Shown piece after piece: positions 59,898 through 64,000 of a stretch of DNA of 64,000 nt; the stretch's first letter is position 1; the number at the start of each line of letters is the position of its first letter. The translations under genes were made by a program, and so were the position numbers. Source of the stretch: Fibrobacter sp. UWB2 (lineage in GTDB: Bacteria; Fibrobacterota; Fibrobacteria; Fibrobacterales; Fibrobacteraceae); NCBI RefSeq assembly GCF_002210425.1, contig NZ_MWQK01000006.1:1-64000 (forward strand), given 5' to 3'. The notes under the pieces are model-generated. The model did not search any database and was not told the origin of the DNA. It was given only the letters and a program-made list of their open reading frames with translations.

Positions 59898-60614
59898 ATG
59901 ATGTTCGACCCTTTATACATGATGATTCTCGTGGTGACGCTCGTGCTTTCGGGCGCCGTTTCCCTGTTGGTCAAGAAGCGCTTTGCCGCTGGCCAAAAAG
60001 TCACAATTTCTAGCGGCCTCACCGGTGCCGATGTCGCCAAGGCTATCCTTATGGAAGCGGGCATTACCGATGTGAAAATCCTCAAGCACCAGGGCTTCCT
60101 TTCGGACCATTACAATCCGCTGAACAAGACGCTCAACCTGTCGCCCGAAGTCTATTCCGGCCGCAATGCAAGTGCCGCAGGCGTTGCCGCTCACGAAGTC
60201 GGTCACGCTATCCAGCATGCTGAAGGCTACTTCCCGCTGTGGCTCCGTTCTGCCATTGTGCCTGCCGCCAACATCGGTTCTAATCTTGGACCGTGGCTCG
60301 TGATTATCGGCATTATGCTTATGGGCATGGGCAAGGCTCTTGGCCAGTCTCTCGCGGTTGTCGGTGTGGTGCTCTTTGCGCTTGCAACTCTCTTTACGCT
60401 CGTGACCGTGCCTGTGGAATTTGACGCTTCTGCACGTGCCAAGAAGGCTCTTGCCCGCATGGAAGTCGTTGCCGCAGGTCGCGAATACAATACCGTCTCT
60501 GGCGTGCTCTTTGCCGCAGGCCTCACGTATGTTGCCGCTGCAATCTCGTCTATCTTGCAGTTGCTCTACTGGGCATACCGCGCGGGGCTCCTCGGCGGTC
60601 GCAACGACGATTAA
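59898..60614 (+). CDS. YugP-like neutral zinc metallopeptidase
   Basis: A 238-residue membrane protein (Zn_peptidase_2 family). N-terminal helix, zinc motif HEVGH in AGVAAHEVGHAIQHAEGY (HExxH), and three more helices, with PLNKTLNLSPEVYSGRNASA before the motif and PVEFDASARAKKAL after it, as in YugP. The active site probably faces the cytoplasm. Substrate unknown. AAGGAAC-like ribosome-binding region before ATG 59898. Confidence 0.92.
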   Translation: MMFDPLYMMILVVTLVLSGAVSLLVKKRFAAGQKVTISSGLTGADVAKAILMEAGITDVKILKHQGFLSDHYNPLNKTLNLSPEVYSGRNASAAGVAAHEVGHAIQHAEGYFPLWLRSAIVPAANIGSNLGPWLVIIGIMLMGMGKALGQSLAVVGVVLFALATLFTLVTVPVEFDASARAKKALARMEVVAAGREYNTVSGVLFAAGLTYVAAAISSILQLLYWAYRAGLLGGRNDD

Positions 60615-60625
60615 CGATCAATCTT

Positions 60626-60652
60626 AAGCCTCGCTTCGGCGGGGCTTTTTTT
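60626..60652 (+). terminator. intrinsic terminator with TTCG loop
   Basis: Stem AAGCCTCGC (60626-60634) with GCGGGGCTT (60639-60647), one G-U pair, loop TTCG, seven T. Confidence 0.9.
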
Positions 60653-60774
60653 GTTGATTTTGCGGCAAAATTCGCCAATATTGAATAATTTGGAGTATCT
60701 GCTAAATTCTTTTTGTCCTTTTCTAAAGAAAAAGCGATATCTTTATAAGGAGAAACATTTTCTAGGGAGCAAAA

Positions 60775-61632
60775 ATGGAATACCAGAATATTGATATTAG
60801 TACCTGGACGCAGGTAGGTGAGGGCGGTAACGGGAAAACTTATGTGCATCCCGGTCATCCTGATTTCCTCTTGAAAGTGAATAACCCGCCTCGTTGTGAT
60901 GAGGCAACCGTAAAGCAAGAACGTGACGCAGCCCAGCATGTCTTTGATTTGGGAATCCCGACTCCTCGTATGTTCGATATGGTGCGTGTGGGGGATGGTT
61001 ACGGTCAGCTCGTAGAAATCATTAAGGGAAAAAAGTCTCTTTCGCGTATTTGCTCCGATGATCCGTCACGCATCAGTGAAATGGCTAAGTTGCTTGCTTC
61101 ATTGGGCCTGCAACTGCACGCCTTGCCTTGCGATACGGAGTTTTTCCCAAGTCGCAAGGATCTTGCCCTGAAGGGTATCGATGCGTCTGATTTTGTTGCA
61201 GATGATGATAGAGAAAAAATGCGGGCGTTTGTTCAGAGTATAGAAGACGAGAAAACCTGCTTGCATGGTGATTTCCAGATGGGCAACCTGATTATTTCTG
61301 CCGATGGTAAACCTTATTGGATTGATCTTGGCTGGTTTAGTCACGGTTCGCCAATGTTCGATATAGGGCATTTTTTCATGACTTGCCAAGTTTATTCTCA
61401 GTTCCCGGCAGCGCAGGATATTTTCCACATGTCGCAGGAACAGTTGAAAAACTTCTGGAATGCGTTTGCTGAGGCCTACACGGGGAATAAGGACATTTCC
61501 GCCTTCACTGCTCTTGCTGGCAAGTTTGCACCTTTGGATGCTTGTATCCGTTCAATCTTGATGCCGACTCCTGAAGCTTATAAGAAGTTGTTTGCAGGAT
61601 TGGTTCATTCCCTAGTCGAAAAGTTTTATTAA
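60775..61632 (+). CDS. TIGR02172-type APH-fold kinase, first paralogue
   Basis: A 285-residue protein of the aminoglycoside/choline-kinase fold. Glycine-rich start VGEGGNGKTYVHP, ATP-binding Lys in LLKVNN, catalytic loop CLHGDFQMGNLI and metal-binding WIDLGWFSHGSPMFDIGHF. This matches TIGR02172, another F. succinogenes paralogous family; the phosphate acceptor is unknown. A second paralogue follows after 11 nt, so the two are an operon. Confidence 0.85.
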   Translation: MEYQNIDISTWTQVGEGGNGKTYVHPGHPDFLLKVNNPPRCDEATVKQERDAAQHVFDLGIPTPRMFDMVRVGDGYGQLVEIIKGKKSLSRICSDDPSRISEMAKLLASLGLQLHALPCDTEFFPSRKDLALKGIDASDFVADDDREKMRAFVQSIEDEKTCLHGDFQMGNLIISADGKPYWIDLGWFSHGSPMFDIGHFFMTCQVYSQFPAAQDIFHMSQEQLKNFWNAFAEAYTGNKDISAFTALAGKFAPLDACIRSILMPTPEAYKKLFAGLVHSLVEKFY

Positions 61633-61643
61633 GAGAGGTTGTT

Positions 61644-62492
61644 ATGTCTGAAGAAGTTGAAAAAATCAATTTAGATGATTATGTAGCGACGGGAGAAGGC
61701 GCAACAGCAGTCTCGTACACGCACAAGACTCGCGATACGATTGCGAAACTTTATCACCCCGGATTCGAAGCGGACTGTGCTAAAAAAGATTTTTTGACAT
61801 CTTGCACTGCTTTTGCTTTGGGGGTTCCGACTCCAAAACCAATTCGCTTGATAACGGATGGCGAACGCTTTGGTGCTGAATATGAACTTATCCGGAACAA
61901 ACGCTCTTTTTCGAGAATTATTTCAGAAGAGCCGGGTCGTTTGCAAGAGCTTTCTTTGATATTTGCAGAAATGGCTAAGAAACTCCATTCGACGAAAGCG
62001 GATACGACGAAGCTTGTGTCTACAAAGGAAAAATTCCGTCGCTTTTACCTTGAAAAGGCTGTAGTTCCTGACTTTTACAAGCAAAAGGCCTTGGCTTTTA
62101 TCGATACGGTTCCCGATACTCCGTATTGTCTTCATGGCGATTTGCAAATCAGCAATGTCATTACCGATGGAGCGCGAACGCTCTGGATTGATATGGGTGA
62201 TTTCGGCTACGGTGACCCTGGTTGGGATTTGGGTATGTTGTGGAGCATGACGCACAGAATGGATGAGCAAAAGGCGGATCTTGTTTTCCACATGAATAAA
62301 GAAGCGCTTTTGGCTCATTGGAACATTTTCTTCCCTGCTTATTTGGGAACGACAGACCCGCAGAAAATCGCGGAAGCCACGAAACGGATTTTGCCGTTTG
62401 CAGCAGTCAAGATTCCTTATATGTTCTATATCGCAAAGCATTTCACTTTGCCGGATGAAGCCTACCCGTATATCGCCAAACTGTTTGGATAA
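61644..62492 (+). CDS. TIGR02172-type APH-fold kinase, second paralogue
   Basis: A 282-residue protein with the same layout: VATGEGATAVSYTHK, Lys in TIAKLYHP, CLHGDLQISNVI and LWIDMGDFGYGDPGWDLGML. Its catalytic residues are intact, so both copies are probably active on different substrates. AGAGAGG lies eight bases before ATG. Confidence 0.85.
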   Translation: MSEEVEKINLDDYVATGEGATAVSYTHKTRDTIAKLYHPGFEADCAKKDFLTSCTAFALGVPTPKPIRLITDGERFGAEYELIRNKRSFSRIISEEPGRLQELSLIFAEMAKKLHSTKADTTKLVSTKEKFRRFYLEKAVVPDFYKQKALAFIDTVPDTPYCLHGDLQISNVITDGARTLWIDMGDFGYGDPGWDLGMLWSMTHRMDEQKADLVFHMNKEALLAHWNIFFPAYLGTTDPQKIAEATKRILPFAAVKIPYMFYIAKHFTLPDEAYPYIAKLFG

Positions 62493-62583
62493 AGTTTATT
62501 CAATATTTTTGCACGTAATTTGTTTTGAAATACACAACTTTAATAATTGTTTCTATTTTATATAAATAGAACGGAGTTTTGTA

Positions 62584-63216
62584 ATGGGAATCGAATTTGG
62601 AGTGTTGAAACGTGAAGAGCTAAGCGATGCTGTGGAACTTTCGTTTCGGGCCTATGAATACTATGAGTATTTTTTTAATTTTTTCCCGGATTTGGGCTTG
62701 AGGCATAAGGTGATACGGTCCGTTTTGTACGGAACGTGGCGTGCGGTTATGCAAAAGTCCCATTTCTTGACGGTAAAAATTGACGGGAAAATTGTAGGCT
62801 TGGCAGTGCTCGAAGATCCGCATTACAAGAAACCGTCGGATTTACAGTTCCTACTTCATGGCTGGTGGAATGTCTATTTTAGCGCAGGCATAAAACGTGT
62901 GAATGCTTGGGTTAATATGGATGAAACAGCAGGGACTCCATGTCATGATTACCAGCACAATGGCGAAAATATTTGGTATTGCAGTTCGTTGACAGTGGAC
63001 CCGCCATATCAAGGAAAGGGTGTTGGTACACAGCTTGTTGCGTTTATGGAAGAATACATTCGTGAACATGGAGGTAAGCAACTGACTTTGTTCACAAACT
63101 CAGAGAAAAATCTTGCGTTCTATAAGAAGAATAATTTTGAGGTTTTTGATGAACGCGATATTGCTGTCCGAGATGGCTTGAAAATGAGAAGCTGGAGCGT
63201 TAAAAAATCGCTTTAG
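62584..63216 (+). CDS. GNAT-family N-acetyltransferase
   Basis: A 210-residue protein with GGAG before ATG. The acetyl-CoA motif is VDPPYQGKGVGTQLVAFMEEY, followed by LFTNSEKNLAFYKKNNFEVFDERD, the GNAT end. The N-terminal 120 residues (DAVELSFRAYEYYEYFFNFFPD) are typical of GNAT proteins of unknown substrate. It stands next to the kinase pair but has its own promoter region. Confidence 0.88.
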   Translation: MGIEFGVLKREELSDAVELSFRAYEYYEYFFNFFPDLGLRHKVIRSVLYGTWRAVMQKSHFLTVKIDGKIVGLAVLEDPHYKKPSDLQFLLHGWWNVYFSAGIKRVNAWVNMDETAGTPCHDYQHNGENIWYCSSLTVDPPYQGKGVGTQLVAFMEEYIREHGGKQLTLFTNSEKNLAFYKKNNFEVFDERDIAVRDGLKMRSWSVKKSL

Positions 63217-63231
63217 CGCTATCATGAAAAA

Positions 63232-64000
63232 TTAATCTTTGCCAGCTCCGTAGACTACGGGGCCTTCTTCGTCATCATCATCGTCGCCATGCTCGGCGAG
63301 GTAAGCCTGGTATTCTTCGTCTGTCATTCCGCCTTCTTCATCTTCGGGCATGAAGGATTTGCGCTCGGACTTTTTCGCAGGCTTGTTTTCTGTTTGCTTT
63401 TCCAGATTCGTCGGAGATGCCGTGGACTTTGATTCTTCTTTGCGGCTTGCGCGAGCGCTGCGGTTCAAGTAGGCGATGTATTCCTCGTCTGTCATTTCGT
63501 TGCCGAAACTGTAAGAGGAATAACGGTCTTCTTCTGGTTCGGCCGAACCGTAAGAGGACGTGCTGCGCGAATCCGCGGAGATCGGCTGCGTGGCGCTTGT
63601 TTGTGCCTGCGTTGAGCTTGTAGTTGATTGCGCGGATGTTGCAGCGGATTGTGCGTTGTTAGACTGCGCGGAACTTGCGTTGTTGTAGAATGCTTGGGCC
63701 TTTTGCATAAAGGCGGCAAACTCTTCATCGCTCATCTGCTGGACAGACTGCTCGTTCAAACCTTGGAATGAACTTTCTGCACTGGAATCGTCCGAACTTT
63801 CGGTGGTCTCTTCCGTTACGGATTCTGCTTCACCGGATTCAATTTCATCTTCATCAAGATTTTCTTCTTCAAGTTCTTCGACGAGTTCATCTACCGGTTC
63901 GAATGTGTGGGCGCGTTCTTCGGAATCGTCATCGTCGTTAGCGCCGAATTCAGGAATTGAACTCTTGCTAAGTACTGGAGCTTCGTCCTCGCTAGCGGAC
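63232..64000 (-). CDS. acidic low-complexity protein with DEEYxAYL repeats (5' partial)
   Basis: The frame is open to the right edge, so the start is beyond the window; at least 256 residues are visible. It is rich in Asp, Glu, Ser and Gln/Thr. Three copies of a short motif occur: MSDEEFAAFM, MTDEEYIAYLN and MTDEEYQAYLAEHG, separated by linkers rich in Ser/Ala/Gln/Thr and Lys/Glu/Ser. The tail is DDDDDEEGPVVYGAGKD. No fold is evident; it may be a disordered binding scaffold. The stop at 63232 is 16 nt from the GNAT stop. Confidence 0.65.
   Translation of the reverse strand, partial: SASEDEAPVLSKSSIPEFGANDDDDSEERAHTFEPVDELVEELEEENLDEDEIESGEAESVTEETTESSDDSSAESSFQGLNEQSVQQMSDEEFAAFMQKAQAFYNNASSAQSNNAQSAATSAQSTTSSTQAQTSATQPISADSRSTSSYGSAEPEEDRYSSYSFGNEMTDEEYIAYLNRSARASRKEESKSTASPTNLEKQTENKPAKKSERKSFMPEDEEGGMTDEEYQAYLAEHGDDDDDEEGPVVYGAGKD

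Overview
The window is almost certainly from a Fibrobacter (phylum Fibrobacterota), close to F. succinogenes. It carries members of three families first defined in that species: two FISUMP-domain proteins (TIGR02145 type), a TIGR02147-type protein with its partner lipoprotein, and two adjacent TIGR02172-type kinases. It also has secreted plant-polysaccharide hydrolases (GH5, GH127 and a clan-A hydrolase with a CBM6-like module) with Ser-rich linkers and short C-terminal tail domains, and many lipoproteins that begin with Cys-Ser-Asp. All names come from reading the sequence; no database search was run.

Layout. 0-4.3 kb: ORF6N-type protein (cut by the window), small lipoprotein, periplasmic thioredoxin, CBM6 glycoside hydrolase. 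4.3-6.4 kb: glutathione peroxidase/OhrR/low-Mr phosphatase operon behind an OhrR-type palindrome, then a MutT-type Nudix protein. 6.5-14.9 kb: PanE, a Gfo/Idh/MocA-TolB fusion, a FISUMP protein, an SLC13 transporter, PepT, an orphan Vsr and a nitroreductase-like protein. 15.1-28.6 kb: one functional block in three transcription units, namely ECF sigma/anti-sigma/caspase-like surface protein, TonB receptor/lipoprotein, and a TtpC-type TonB energising operon (coiled-coil protein, two ExbB, ExbD, TonB, TPR). Each unit is preceded by the same two-part promoter, GGTAACAC and GGTGTTAC 22 nt apart (start to start), so the sigma factor probably drives itself, the receptor and the motor.

28.57-38.09 kb: an apparent 9.5-kb insertion bounded by a perfect 17-bp direct repeat that includes the stop codon of the TPR gene. 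It holds a KilA-N protein, a toxin-like fragment, a lipoprotein built of six near-identical 51-residue repeats, decayed methyltransferase and kinase genes, a Firmicutes-looking TetR-ABC transporter cassette, a CAU-anticodon tRNA gene interrupted by what looks like a group I intron, and an Rpn-type nuclease.

38.1-64 kb: Rrf2 regulator divergent from nfnAB, GH5 cellulase, TIGR02147 pair, GH127 enzyme, FISUMP lipoprotein, a five-gene DUF4956/HlyD/TolC/VTC/lamin-tail cluster, a TolC/HlyD/ABC-2 export operon without an ATPase, a YugP-like zinc peptidase, two paralogous kinases, a GNAT protein and an acidic repeat protein cut by the window end. Dispersed palindromic and other short repeats sit between many genes, and some have become part of coding sequences.
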